From assembly GCF_030555055.1 (NCBI RefSeq), contig NZ_JAMOAO010000001.1:1426001-1490000 (forward strand): 64,000 bases of DNA, read 5' to 3'. Made by a program: the position numbers and the translations under genes. Under the pieces are notes generated by a model that searched no databases, had not been told where the DNA came from, and saw nothing but the letters and a program-made list of their open reading frames with translations. How positions within the stretch are numbered: the stretch's first letter is position 1; each line of letters begins with the position of its first letter. The DNA is from Nocardiopsis sp. YSL2. GTDB lineage: Bacteria > Actinomycetota > Actinomycetes > Streptosporangiales > Streptosporangiaceae. Shown here in pieces: positions 10,101-17,386 of this stretch.

Positions 10101-10570
10101 CGGCCCGCGCCATCGATGGTGACGCCGGCCTCGATCAGTCGGCGGCGGTCGAACCAGTCGCGGAGCTTGGGTCCCAGCACGGCGGCACGCGGGTCCTGGT
10201 CGGCGGCGGCCAGCAGGTGTTCGAGGGCGTCGCGCTCCGGGGTGAGGTCGTCGTGGACGAGCCAGATCCACTCCGTGGCGTCGTCGTCGAAGCCGCGCAC
10301 GGGCGTGGTGGAGCGCGGCAGCTCCAGGGCGGCGCGTACGGCGTCGCCGAAGCCGGTGTCGGCGGGCAGGTCGAGGACGGCGTCGGAGGGCAGGTACTCG
10401 GCGAGCGTGTCGGGACTGTCGTCGGTACTGCCGGTGTCCGCCGCCACGACGCGTTGGACAGGACGTGTCTGCGCGCGGACCGCCGCCAAGGTCTCCGGCA
10501 GCCAGCGGGCGCCGTCGTGGTTGACGACGACCACGGTGACGACGTGTCGGGCGGAATCCTGGTCAAGCAC
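7115..10570 (-). CDS. Large polytopic GT2 family glycosyltransferase
   Basis: A protein of 1151 residues. The N-terminal 260 or so residues form a GT-A domain: VVVVNHDGARWLPETL, ADTGSTDD for nucleotide-sugar binding, and a VHDD acidic motif. About a dozen hydrophobic helices follow through the middle, then an extracytoplasmic region and a last helix near residue 1060. The C-terminal tail is very Arg/Gly/Pro-rich and faces the cytoplasm if topology is as expected. The GTG at 10570 puts the GT-A strand at residue 8, as in relatives. A GTG at 10717 would add a 49-residue Arg/Pro-rich extension without a ribosome binding site. It probably transfers a sugar to an envelope polymer; donor and acceptor are unknown. 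Confidence 0.87.
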   Translation of the reverse strand: MLDQDSARHVVTVVVVNHDGARWLPETLAAVRAQTRPVQRVVAADTGSTDDSPDTLAEYLPSDAVLDLPADTGFGDAVRAALELPRSTTPVRGFDDDATEWIWLVHDDLTPERDALEHLLAAADQDPRAAVLGPKLRDWFDRRRLIEAGVTIDGAGRRETGLEQREFDHGQHDGNRQVLAVSSAGMLIRRDVWDRLGGFDPALPLFRDDIDFCWRVGGAGLRAILVTDAVAYHAEASARRRRLITATRNHPRRVDRRHAVFVLLANLPLGGMVAALLRNSVGSLLRVLMYLLIKQPANALDEAAAITLVYLRPFRLARARFRRRRDRRRTYSAIRPFLARGVAMRQFHDAVTGLLSGDPVVNTPGRHQAVTAEPAPDGDDDTPDDRNGFVRRVLLRPGPLLVAGLVAITVVAGRSLLVGDLLAGGALPPVAGSAGDLWSLYLSGYPDSGLGSDGPVPPYVGLLALLSTLTLGKPWLAVTIVLLGCVPLAGLTAYLLAREVLRYRPARLWMAGAYALLPMAIGAVAQGRLGTALVHALLPVLGLLLVRVVSMPPRHSRRAAWGLGLTLAVATAFVPMVWLLCAATGVLVAVAFAHLGRRIHVSILLSLALPVVLLMPWSLELVVHPSLWLLEAGLHRPELSDPGAAPYELLMLSPGGPGALPFWVTSGFLAAALCSLLLLRNRMLVAAGWTLALFGILVAVLTSRIVVEPHFGGPPAAVWPGVALAFAATAVLLASASAARAFGEMAKGEGADVGPLRRWFGRGGRRVFALGVAALALATPVTAAALWMWEGVDGPVTAHFAPVVPGALETLSEDGTRPRTLVVTPDGDGGVDYTVVRGREPRLGEERITPPPETRAVIDRAVAELAVGQGGDQLFALADYGVQYVLYPRPDIAGPSDTTMVDTLDGTPGLERQSLSDQYALWRLRDSGGALRVVDEDGLEAEALTVRGQAGDLTAEAAPGGAGRLLSLGEPAGGGWRATLDGTELAPASTEHGNQAWELPVDGGRVRVWHTDYVHTAWLVTQAVLVVVVAVLAAPGVRTEEDVRLIESTPTPRPRRPEGLRRSRRRPRPGRSRPERAGRPDRSRAARTGTEVPERTGPDGPDEDASTGALPVTREGGRRRGTRGTRRRSRRRDGRGRSGGGTSTTVNEGEE

Positions 10571-10836
10571 GGCTGTGGTGGGTTCTCTCCGGGAGAAGGG
10601 GTGGGCACCGGTGTCCGGGCCCGTGCGGGTACCGGCCGCGCGGGCCCGCGGTCGGCGGGCGCGTGAGCGCGCCGGAGGCGGCCCGACGGGGCGAGCCGGG
10701 ACATCACGATACGCCACCCGGCACCATTCCGGACCTATTCGGCACAGCCGACCCCGGCTCGGCCATATCGGGTATTTCGCACCAGAGAGTCATCGGGCGC
10801 AATGCGAACGTTCTCCATGAACACCCCGAACATGAA

Positions 10837-10872
10837 GAACGCGCGCCCGGGCTCATGGCCCGAACGCGCGTC
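10837..10872 (-). terminator. Terminator downstream of whiB
   Basis: Inverted repeat with GAACGCGCGCCCGGGC and GCCCGAACGCGCGTC arms (two mismatches) around a five-base loop, 14 bases after the whiB stop on the minus strand. The minus strand continues with TTCATGTT. It also lies between the divergent glycosyltransferase start region and whiB. Confidence 0.7.
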
Positions 10873-10885
10873 TTCGCGTCAGCTC

Positions 10886-11173
10886 CTACAGCATGTCCGC
10901 CAGGAAATCGAAATCCCCTCCGGCGGCTTTCTTGAGCCTTCGACGCTCACGCTCGGAGAGTCCCCCCCAGATACCGAAGCGCTCATCGTGCTCCAGCGCG
11001 TATTCCAGGCACTCCGCACGTACCTCGCACGACTGGCAGACCTTCTTCGCTTCCCGGGTCGAGCCGCCCTTCTCGGGGAAGAACGCCTCCGGGTCGGTCT
11101 GCGCGCACAGGGCACGTTCCTGCCAGCCCAGATCTTCGTCCGAGCCGTGCGCCAGCGGGATGACCTCGCTCAT
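10886..11173 (-). CDS. whiB: WhiB family regulator (WhiB/WhiB2 type)
   Basis: A 95-residue iron-sulfur regulator. The four cluster cysteines are in ALCAQTDPEAFFPEKGGS, then CQSC and C in RAECLEY. The GIWGGLSERERRRLKKAA turn and basic tail are typical of the Streptomyces WhiB / mycobacterial WhiB2 group, which acts with WhiA in sporulation septation and cell division. The ATG at 11173 has a strong AGGAGG seven bases before it, so the longer frame up to 11299 is rejected. The position next to manB, DUF3499 and fbiA is the conserved one. A candidate promoter lies at 11249-11278. Confidence 0.95.
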   Translation of the reverse strand: MSEVIPLAHGSDEDLGWQERALCAQTDPEAFFPEKGGSTREAKKVCQSCEVRAECLEYALEHDERFGIWGGLSERERRRLKKAAGGDFDFLADML

Positions 11174-11248
11174 GCGCACCTCCTGTTGCCCCCCATAGAT
11201 GTCCCCGGCCCTTTTCGTCCCCCAGGCCGGGTGGAATCCCACCTTGAA

Positions 11249-11278
11249 ATTACACGTGGCCGCGTGACCGATAGTCAA
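11249..11278 (-). promoter_or_regulatory. Candidate promoter for whiB
   Basis: On the minus strand TTGACT (11273-11278) and TGTAAT (11249-11254) are separated by 18 bases, close to the main sigma factor consensus. The predicted start lies about 65-70 bases before the whiB ATG. The leader between them shows no ORF. Confidence 0.6.
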
Positions 11279-11409
11279 GCGTCCTACGTGGTAATCCACT
11301 GAATATCATGTAACGAACCGCCAACGGCGGCTCCGCGATGTCCGTTCTGCGGATTACCGCGCAATTCACGGCCTTCCAAGGCGGCGGGGGCGTGGAGCCC
11401 CGTACGGGA

Positions 11410-12756
11410 TCAGCGCCGCTCTTCTCCGCCGTACCAGCTCTGCTGACCCCCGGTACCGCCCTGTCCCTGCTGGTCAGAGCCGTAGCCGGCGCCGGAGCCG
11501 TACTGGCCTCCGTAGGCTCCGCCACCGTGCCCGGCCGCCTCGGTGCCATTGTTCTCACCGGAGTTAAAGAAAGGTTCAACTCCGCCCTCGGCCGGAGTGT
11601 CCTGTGCCTGCCCCGCCTGGTCCGCGCCCTGGTACCAGCCGTACTGAATGGCGTCCTGGGCGGCCTGCTCACCCGTGTTCTGGGCCGGGCCCGCGCTCTG
11701 CTGTCCGGCGTCGTAGGCCTGCGGCGCGTACTGGGAGGGGTCGTAGGGCGCCGCGTACTCGCCCTGCGGCTGCGCCGAGGCGTCGGTCCCGTACTGCTGG
11801 CCGTAGGGCTGCTGGGCACCCGTGCCGTACTGCTGGCCGTACGCGGCCTGCTGCTGCACCGCAGCGTCATAGGCCTGCTGCTGACCCGAGGCGTCCGCCC
11901 CGTACTGCTGGCCGTAGGGCTGCTGGGCACCCGTGCCGTACTGCTGGCCGTACGCGGCCTGCTGCTGCACCGCAGCGTCATAGGCCTGCTGCTGACCGGA
12001 AGCGTCCGCCCCGTACTGCTGGCCGTACGCGACCTGCTGCTGCGCCGCGGCGTCGTAGCCCTGCTGCTGGCCGTAGGCCTGCTGGGCGCCGGTCCCGTAC
12101 TGCTGCCCGTAGGCCTGCTGCTGACCGGTCTGCGTCGGGTCCGCCCCGGTCTGGCTCGGGTCCGCGGCGGCCTGGCCCTGGTAGCCGGCCTGCGCCGGGT
12201 CAGCGGCCGGCTGAACGGGGTAGCCGGGCTGACCGAAGGACTGCTGGGCCCCCGTCACGGGCGGGTAGGCCGCCTGCTGCGGGTCGTACTGCGGCTGCTG
12301 CGGCTGCACCGGGCGGGGCACCAGTGCGGGGTTGTTGAAGACCTGGAGGACGGCGAAACCGACCAGGCCGAGCACGGCCCCCTGCGACAGCGTCTGCAGG
12401 AAGTGGGCCAGCCCGAGGCCCACACTCGATCCGAGGAAGCCGCAGATGACGGCGATGAGGCAGAAGAGCAGGCCCACGCCGGTCAGGATGAGCGCGGTCA
12501 GCACGACCGGCGACGCGGACGGACGCGTCCGGGGGCTCGTCACCACCAGAGCCACCGCGGCCGCGATGAGCACGGTGACGCCGACACCGAAGAAGTACTC
12601 GTCACCGGCGCCGTACATCGCGCTGGCGAAGCTGCCCTCCCACTCACTGGAGCTCACGATCACCTGGATGAGCCCCGAGAGCATGAGTACCCCGGTGGAC
12701 GCCAACAGTGCCCATGCCCCCGGCAGGCGCAGGCGGTCTAGTGTTTCGATGTTCAA
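11410..12756 (-). CDS. Membrane protein with Gln/Tyr/Gly/Ala-rich repetitive tail
   Basis: About 448 residues. The first 190 contain four hydrophobic helices (small tetraspan domain), and the remaining 250 are a low-complexity cytoplasmic-looking tail of Gln, Tyr, Gly, Ala and Pro with recurring AYGQQYG units and two near-identical 37-residue repeats. Such tails are seen in many actinobacterial DUF-type membrane proteins; no enzymatic motif is present. The start is uncertain: the TTG at 12756, with AGAGGGG nine to ten bases upstream, is preferred; an ATG at 12828 in the same frame would add 24 residues. It is divergent from fbiA. I do not recognise a function. Confidence 0.75.
   Translation of the reverse strand: MNIETLDRLRLPGAWALLASTGVLMLSGLIQVIVSSSEWEGSFASAMYGAGDEYFFGVGVTVLIAAAVALVVTSPRTRPSASPVVLTALILTGVGLLFCLIAVICGFLGSSVGLGLAHFLQTLSQGAVLGLVGFAVLQVFNNPALVPRPVQPQQPQYDPQQAAYPPVTGAQQSFGQPGYPVQPAADPAQAGYQGQAAADPSQTGADPTQTGQQQAYGQQYGTGAQQAYGQQQGYDAAAQQQVAYGQQYGADASGQQQAYDAAVQQQAAYGQQYGTGAQQPYGQQYGADASGQQQAYDAAVQQQAAYGQQYGTGAQQPYGQQYGTDASAQPQGEYAAPYDPSQYAPQAYDAGQQSAGPAQNTGEQAAQDAIQYGWYQGADQAGQAQDTPAEGGVEPFFNSGENNGTEAAGHGGGAYGGQYGSGAGYGSDQQGQGGTGGQQSWYGGEERR
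11788..12009 (-). repeat. Two near-perfect 111-bp in-frame tandem repeats
   Basis: Bases 11788-11898 and 11899-12009 are copies of one 111-base unit, identical over about the first 99 bases, coding for 37 residues each in the tail of the membrane protein. Shorter, more diverged relatives continue on both sides to about 11680 and 12150. Confidence 0.85.
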
Positions 12757-13001
12757 GAGAGGTTCCCCTCTGCTGCTTCGCCGTCGCGTCGGTGAAAGCT
12801 TGGCATATGGTCGGTCGGTCAGAGGCATCGACCGGATCCGGACAGAACCTGGGGACACCGGGCACCGGTCGACGGGATTGAGATGGCGGCCGGGGCGGCC
12901 GGGTTCACGAACTCCCGCCACCAGATCGGTCACACCTGTGTCGCGCGCCCACAGCGGGGCAGACGACCCATACACGCCACCAGCCTGCCAGACTTGGACG
13001 C

Positions 13002-13982
13002 ATGCGGATAGTCGTACCGGCCGGCGGTATCGGCGGCGCACGTTTCCTCCGCGGCCTCAAAGCCGCGCTGGGGACGGACGCTCCTGCCACCGAAGACCAC
13101 ACCACAGGCAGCAGCATCACCGTCATCGGCAACACGGGTGACGACATCACCCTGTTCGGACTGAGGATCTGTCCGGATCTGGACACTGTGATGTACACCC
13201 TCGGCGGCGGCATCAACGAGGAACAGGGGTGGGGCCGCACCGACGAGTCCTTCACCGTCAAGGAGGAGCTCGCGGCCTACGGGATGCAGCCCACCTGGTT
13301 CGGGCTCGGCGACCGGGACACCGCCACCCACATCGTGCGGGCGCAGATGCTCGCGGCCGGATACCCGCTCTCCGCGGTGACCGAGGCCCTGTGCGACCGC
13401 TGGCGGCCCGGGGTGCGCCTCCTGCCCATGACCGACGACCAGGTCGAGACGCACGTGGTCGTCGACGACGGCCAGGGACGCCGCGCCATCCACTTCCAGG
13501 AGTGGTGGATCCGACACCGCGCCGCCCTGCCCGCGGAGCAGATCGTCAGCGTGGGCGCCGAGTCGGCCAAGCCCGCACCCGGGGTCCTCGACGCGATCGC
13601 CGAGGCGGACGCGGTCATCCTGCCGCCGTCCAACCCGGTCGTCAGCGTCGGCTCCGTCCTCAACGTCCCCGGTCTGCGCGAGGCCATGGCCGGCAAGACC
13701 GTCGTGGGCGTCTCCCCGATCATCGGCGGGGCCCCGGTGCGCGGTATGGCCGACGCCTGCCTGAGCGCGATCGGCGTGGAGACCTCCGCGGGCGCGGTCG
13801 CCGAGCACCTGGGCTCGGACCTGCTCGACGGCTGGCTGGTCGACGACGCCGACGAGGGCACGGCCGTCGAGGGGATCGAGGTCCGCTCGCGCCCGCTGTA
13901 CATGACCGGCCCCGAGGAGACCGAGGCCATCGCCAGGGCCGCCGTCGACCTGGCCGTCGAGCTCGCGGGGAAGGACCGGTGA
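13002..13982 (+). CDS. fbiA: 2-phospho-L-lactate transferase (CofD/FbiA)
   Basis: A 326-residue enzyme that transfers the phospholactyl-type group (in mycobacteria a phosphoenolpyruvyl group) from a guanylyl-activated donor to FO, giving F420-0 or its dehydro form. The N-terminus [14 protein letters not shown] is the nucleotide-binding loop, followed by [19 protein letters not shown], which holds the metal-binding aspartates of CofD. The length is typical. The stop overlaps the start of fbiB by four bases (GTGA), so translation is coupled. Located next to whiB, as in mycobacteria and Streptomyces. Confidence 0.95.
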   Translation: MRIVVPAGGIGGARFLRGLKAALGTDAPATEDHTTGSSITVIGNTGDDITLFGLRICPDLDTVMYTLGGGINEEQGWGRTDESFTVKEELAAYGMQPTWFGLGDRDTATHIVRAQMLAAGYPLSAVTEALCDRWRPGVRLLPMTDDQVETHVVVDDGQGRRAIHFQEWWIRHRAALPAEQIVSVGAESAKPAPGVLDAIAEADAVILPPSNPVVSVGSVLNVPGLREAMAGKTVVGVSPIIGGAPVRGMADACLSAIGVETSAGAVAEHLGSDLLDGWLVDDADEGTAVEGIEVRSRPLYMTGPEETEAIARAAVDLAVELAGKDR

Positions 13983-15274
13983 GCGCCCGCGTCAGCGTCC
14001 GCGGGCTGGACGGCATCCCCGAGGTCCGGGAGGGCGACGACCTGGTCGGCCTGGTCGCCGACGCCGTGGCGGCCTCCGGCGCCCCGCTGGCCGACGGCGA
14101 CGTGCTCGTGGTCACCTCCAAGATCGTCAGCAAGGCCGAGGGGCGTTCCCGCCTGATGGACCGCGAGGAGGCCATCGACGCCGAGACCGTGCGCGTGGTC
14201 GCCCGCGCGGGCCGGACCCGGATCGTGCAGACCCGTCAGGGCCTGGTGATGGCCGCGGCCGGCGTGGACGCCTCCAACGTCGAGCCGGGCACGGTGCTGC
14301 TGCTGCCGGAGGACTCCGACGCCTCCGCCCGCGCGCTGCGCGCGGGGCTGCGCGAGCGCCTGGGCGTGCGCGTCGGGGTGATCGTGTCCGACACCTTCGG
14401 CCGCCCCTGGCGGGTGGGCCAGACCGACGTGGCCATCGGGGCCGCCGGCGTCGTCCCGGTCCAGGACCTGCGCGGCACCGCCGACGCGCACGGAAACGTG
14501 ATGGAGGCCACGGTCAACGCGGTCGCCGACGAGATCGCCGGCGCGGGGGAGCTCGTCAAGGGCAAGACGAGCGCGGTCCCGGTCGCGGTCGTCAGCGGGC
14601 TCGGCGACCTGGTCACCGAAGAGGACGGCCCGGGGGCGGCGGCCATCGTGCGCCCGGCCGACGCGGACCTGTTCCGGTACGGCTCACGGGACGTCGTCCC
14701 GGCCCGCCGCACCGTGCGCTCGTTCACGGACGAGCCGGTCGACCCGGCCGCCGTCCGCCGGGCCGTCGCCACGGCGGTCACGGCGCCCGCGCCGCACCAC
14801 ACCACGCCGTGGCGGTTCGTGCTCGTGGAGTCGGCGCGCACGCGTAAGCGCCTGCTGGACGCGATGCTCCAGGCGTGGGTGGGCGACCTGAGGGCCGACG
14901 GGTTCTCCGAGGAGGCCATCGCCCGCCGCACCCGGCGCGGCGACGTCCTCCGCGACGCGCCCTACCTCGTGGTGCCGTTCCTCGTCGCGGACGGCGCCCA
15001 TCCCTATCCCGACGAGCGCCGGGCCGCGGCCGAGCAGTCGATGTTCCTCGTGGCGATGGGCGCCGGTGTGCAGAACCTGCTGGTGGGGCTGGCCATGGAG
15101 GGTCTGGGGTCGGCCTGGATCTCCTCGACGATGTTCTGCGCCGACGTGGTCCGCGAGGTGCTGGACGTGCCGGCCGAGTGGCGGCCCATGGGTTCGGTCG
15201 CGGTCGGGCACGCCGCCGAGCCGCCCCGGGACCGGCCGCCGAGGGACCCCGAGGACTTCGTCACCGTCCGGTGA
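13979..15274 (+). CDS. fbiB: Coenzyme F420-0:L-glutamate ligase FbiB (two-domain)
   Basis: A protein of 431 residues with two domains: an N-terminal CofE-type gamma-glutamyl ligase (about 1-245; [32 protein letters not shown]) and a C-terminal FMN-binding nitroreductase-like domain (about 246-431; [26 protein letters not shown]). The fused form is the actinobacterial one: it adds glutamates to F420-0 and the second domain reduces the dehydro intermediate and supports tail extension. The GTG at 13979 overlaps the fbiA stop. The same frame is open upstream inside fbiA but shows no family similarity there. Confidence 0.95.
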   Translation: MSARVSVRGLDGIPEVREGDDLVGLVADAVAASGAPLADGDVLVVTSKIVSKAEGRSRLMDREEAIDAETVRVVARAGRTRIVQTRQGLVMAAAGVDASNVEPGTVLLLPEDSDASARALRAGLRERLGVRVGVIVSDTFGRPWRVGQTDVAIGAAGVVPVQDLRGTADAHGNVMEATVNAVADEIAGAGELVKGKTSAVPVAVVSGLGDLVTEEDGPGAAAIVRPADADLFRYGSRDVVPARRTVRSFTDEPVDPAAVRRAVATAVTAPAPHHTTPWRFVLVESARTRKRLLDAMLQAWVGDLRADGFSEEAIARRTRRGDVLRDAPYLVVPFLVADGAHPYPDERRAAAEQSMFLVAMGAGVQNLLVGLAMEGLGSAWISSTMFCADVVREVLDVPAEWRPMGSVAVGHAAEPPRDRPPRDPEDFVTVR

Positions 15275-15356
15275 GGGGCGCTTGACGCCGGGTCCTTCGT
15301 CGTCGCTACTGCCTGGCTCGCAAGCTCGCCGGCGGCGGAGACTCCTCCTGCGGGCA
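15275..15356. repeat. Dispersed repeat A, copy 1
   Basis: An 82-base segment right after the fbiB stop that matches 50364-50444 with about five differences and one indel. It contains TCGTCGTCGCTACTGCCTGG and CTCGCAAGCTCGCCGGCGGC. No ORF with normal codon bias crosses it. With copies of B and C it fills most of the 380-base gene-free stretch 15275-15654. Confidence 0.85.
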
Positions 15357-15376
15357 CCGGCGCGCCCCTCACCCCA

Positions 15377-15468
15377 GTGCTTGCCTCGGGCCTCCGCTCG
15401 TGCCCACGCCGTCGCCCGCCACCACCCTCAACGGACGCCTGCGGCGCGGCCCTTCCTGCTTTGGCCCG
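15377..15468. repeat. Dispersed repeat B, copy 1
   Basis: A 92-base segment shared with 34111-34203 and 61821-61912. A central block of about 40 bases containing CACGCCGTCGCCCGCCACCA and CCTCAACGGACGCC is identical in the three. It lies between repeats A and C in the fbiB-antiporter spacer. Confidence 0.87.
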
Positions 15469-15502
15469 GATGGACCCCCTGTGGTTCCAGTGAGCTGAAC
15501 CG

Positions 15503-15567
15503 CTCACCTTCAACCCCTTGGGGTCCCGGCGCGCGGAACGCCCACCTCCAACCCCCTGGGGTGACGC
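15503..15567. repeat. Repeat C: palindromic CAACCCC/GGGGT units
   Basis: Two units of the form CAACCCC-NN-GGGGT about 40 bases apart, each a small palindrome, separated by a GC-rich spacer. The same arrangement is seen at 34231-34320, also directly after a copy of B. Confidence 0.6.
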
Positions 15568-15654
15568 CGCACGGGGGTTCACTTTGGGTGCTGGGGCGCG
15601 CCGGGGCCGACGCTCCGGGGCGGGACCGGCATCCTGGTGCCCGGAGGTGCGGGG

Positions 15655-17235
15655 GTGTCGGTCGAGGGATACGTGGTCGCGGGCCTGGTGGTCGTGCTCG
15701 CGGTGATCGGCGGGCGGCTGCTCGCCGGCCGCCTGCGTGTCCCGGACGCCATCGTGCTGGTGGCGCTCGGGATGGTCCTGGGCGTGCTGCCGTGGCCGCG
15801 GGCGGTCTCGGTCTCGCCCGAGGTCGTGCTCCTGGTGTTCCTCCCGCCGTTGATCTACAACGCGGCGTTCTTCTCCTCTCCCCGCGACATGCGGCTCCAG
15901 GGCCGCCCGATCGTCGTCATGGCCGTCGGGACGACCCTGCTGACCGCCTTCGGGCTGGCGGGCATCGTCTACTGGCTCATGCCGGAGGTGAGTTGGCCCG
16001 CCGCGATCGCGCTGGGCGCGGCCATCGCACCCACGGACGCGGTGGCGGCGTCGGCGATCCTCAAGCGCGTGGGCACGCCGCGCCGGGTCCTGACCATCCT
16101 GGAGGGCGAATCCCTCATCAACGACGGCGTCGCGCTGACCCTGTTCACCCTCGCCGTCACCGCCATGGCGCACCCCCTGACCGTCACCGGGGGCGCGGTC
16201 GAGCTGGTCAAGGTCGTGGCGGGCGGGCTGGCCTACGGCGCCGTCGTGGCGCTGGCGGTGTCGTGGTCGCGGACGCGGATGCAGGACCCGAGCCTGCTCC
16301 TGATGGTCACGCTGATCACTCCGTTCGTGGCCTACGTCCCCGCGGAGATGGCGGGCTTCTCCGGTGTACTGGCCGCGGTGGTGGCCGGGTTCTACCTGGG
16401 CACGCGCGGCGAGGGTCTGCTACCGCCGCGGGTGCGGGTGAACGGCCGGACGATCTGGCGGGTCCTGGTGTCGCTGCTGGAGTCCTCTCTGTTCGTGCTG
16501 CTGGGCCTGCAGCTGGACGCGGTGGTGGCGTCGGTGGAGGCGCACACCTACTCGTTCCTGCTGCTGGTCGGGGTGGCGGTGGCGGTCACGGCCGCCGCCG
16601 TGCTCCTGCGGATGGTGTTGGTGGTCGCCGTCGCCCCGGTCCAGCGCTCGATCCCCGGCGTGCGGGTGGACCTGGGGAACGTGCGGGAACGGACGGTGAT
16701 CGGGTGGAGCGGCATGCGCGGCGCGGTGTCGCTGGCCATCGCGCTGTCCCTGCCGACCGCCTTGGGCGGGGAACCCTTCACCGAGCGCGGCGCGCTGGTG
16801 TTCGTCGCGGGCGTGGTGGTGCTGGGCACGCTGGTGGGCCAGGGGATGACACTGCCCGCGCTGCTGCGCCGCCTGGGCATGGTGAGTGAGGGCGCCCACG
16901 ACCGGGAGTACCTGACGGCCGAGGTGGAAATGGACGCGGCGGCCCTGCGCGAGGTGGAGGAGCTGCTGTCGTCGGGGGACATCGACCAGGAGAGCGCCGA
17001 CTCGCTGCGGAGCGCGTACGCGCGCAGGCTGGACCACTCACGGACCCTGATGGACGGGGGCGACGCGGCGCGGGAGCGGTGGGAGGGGCGCCTGGCGGCG
17101 CACCACCGGATCACGCAGGCGCGCCGGGACGCCCTGGAGTCGCTGTACCGCGAGGGACGCATCGACCACGACGTGTTCCAGTCCGTGGGCAAGGCGCTGG
17201 ACCTGGGCGACGGCGGGGCCGGGCCGAACGGGTGA
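15655..17235 (+). CDS. Na+/H+ antiporter (CPA1/NhaP family)
   Basis: A 526-residue integral membrane protein with 10-12 hydrophobic helices, then a soluble helical tail of about 120 residues. Family motifs are visible: FLPPLIYNAAFF, GAAIAPTDAVAASAI with the ion-binding aspartate, EGESLINDGVAL, and GMRGAVSLAIALSLP. It exchanges external protons for internal Na+ (or K+) at the cytoplasmic membrane. The GTG at 15655 has GGAGG seven bases upstream; a GTG at 15637 in frame has no site and would add six residues. It stands alone, preceded by the A-B-C repeat stretch. Confidence 0.9.
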   Translation: MSVEGYVVAGLVVVLAVIGGRLLAGRLRVPDAIVLVALGMVLGVLPWPRAVSVSPEVVLLVFLPPLIYNAAFFSSPRDMRLQGRPIVVMAVGTTLLTAFGLAGIVYWLMPEVSWPAAIALGAAIAPTDAVAASAILKRVGTPRRVLTILEGESLINDGVALTLFTLAVTAMAHPLTVTGGAVELVKVVAGGLAYGAVVALAVSWSRTRMQDPSLLLMVTLITPFVAYVPAEMAGFSGVLAAVVAGFYLGTRGEGLLPPRVRVNGRTIWRVLVSLLESSLFVLLGLQLDAVVASVEAHTYSFLLLVGVAVAVTAAAVLLRMVLVVAVAPVQRSIPGVRVDLGNVRERTVIGWSGMRGAVSLAIALSLPTALGGEPFTERGALVFVAGVVVLGTLVGQGMTLPALLRRLGMVSEGAHDREYLTAEVEMDAAALREVEELLSSGDIDQESADSLRSAYARRLDHSRTLMDGGDAARERWEGRLAAHHRITQARRDALESLYREGRIDHDVFQSVGKALDLGDGGAGPNG

Positions 17236-17276
17236 GCCGGACCCGAGGAAAAGGGCAACTTTCTTTACCATTTCCG

Positions 17277-17305
17277 TTGACGCAACGGGAACACAACTCT
17301 AAGGT
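17277..17305 (+). promoter_or_regulatory. Candidate promoter for the first chitinase
   Basis: TTGACG (17277-17282) and TAAGGT (17300-17305) with a 17-base spacer, about 75 bases before the chitinase ATG. The surrounding stretch from about 17250 to 17320 is unusually AT-rich for this DNA. No clear operator repeat of the Streptomyces chitinase type was found. Confidence 0.6.
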
Positions 17306-17386
17306 TTCCTAACAATTAGCGTGGCCTCCGCGCCTCCCCCACAACGACGCATCGTCTCCCCGCTCGATGACAGGAGCACGCCCCCC

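Noticed and set aside
6407-10666. A 1419-codon open frame on the plus strand
   Set aside because: It is the antisense shadow of the DUF5719 and GT2 genes. Its residue make-up (Gly, Arg, His, Gln, Val-rich) is typical of GC-rich antisense frames and it has no domain.
11788-12009. CRISPR-like or minisatellite array
   Set aside because: The repeats are in frame, adjacent without spacers, and encode the Gln/Tyr tail of a membrane protein.
15275-15654. A short coding gene between fbiB and the antiporter
   Set aside because: Frames exist on both strands but they are made of repeats A, B and C that occur elsewhere in different frames, so they are not conserved as protein.
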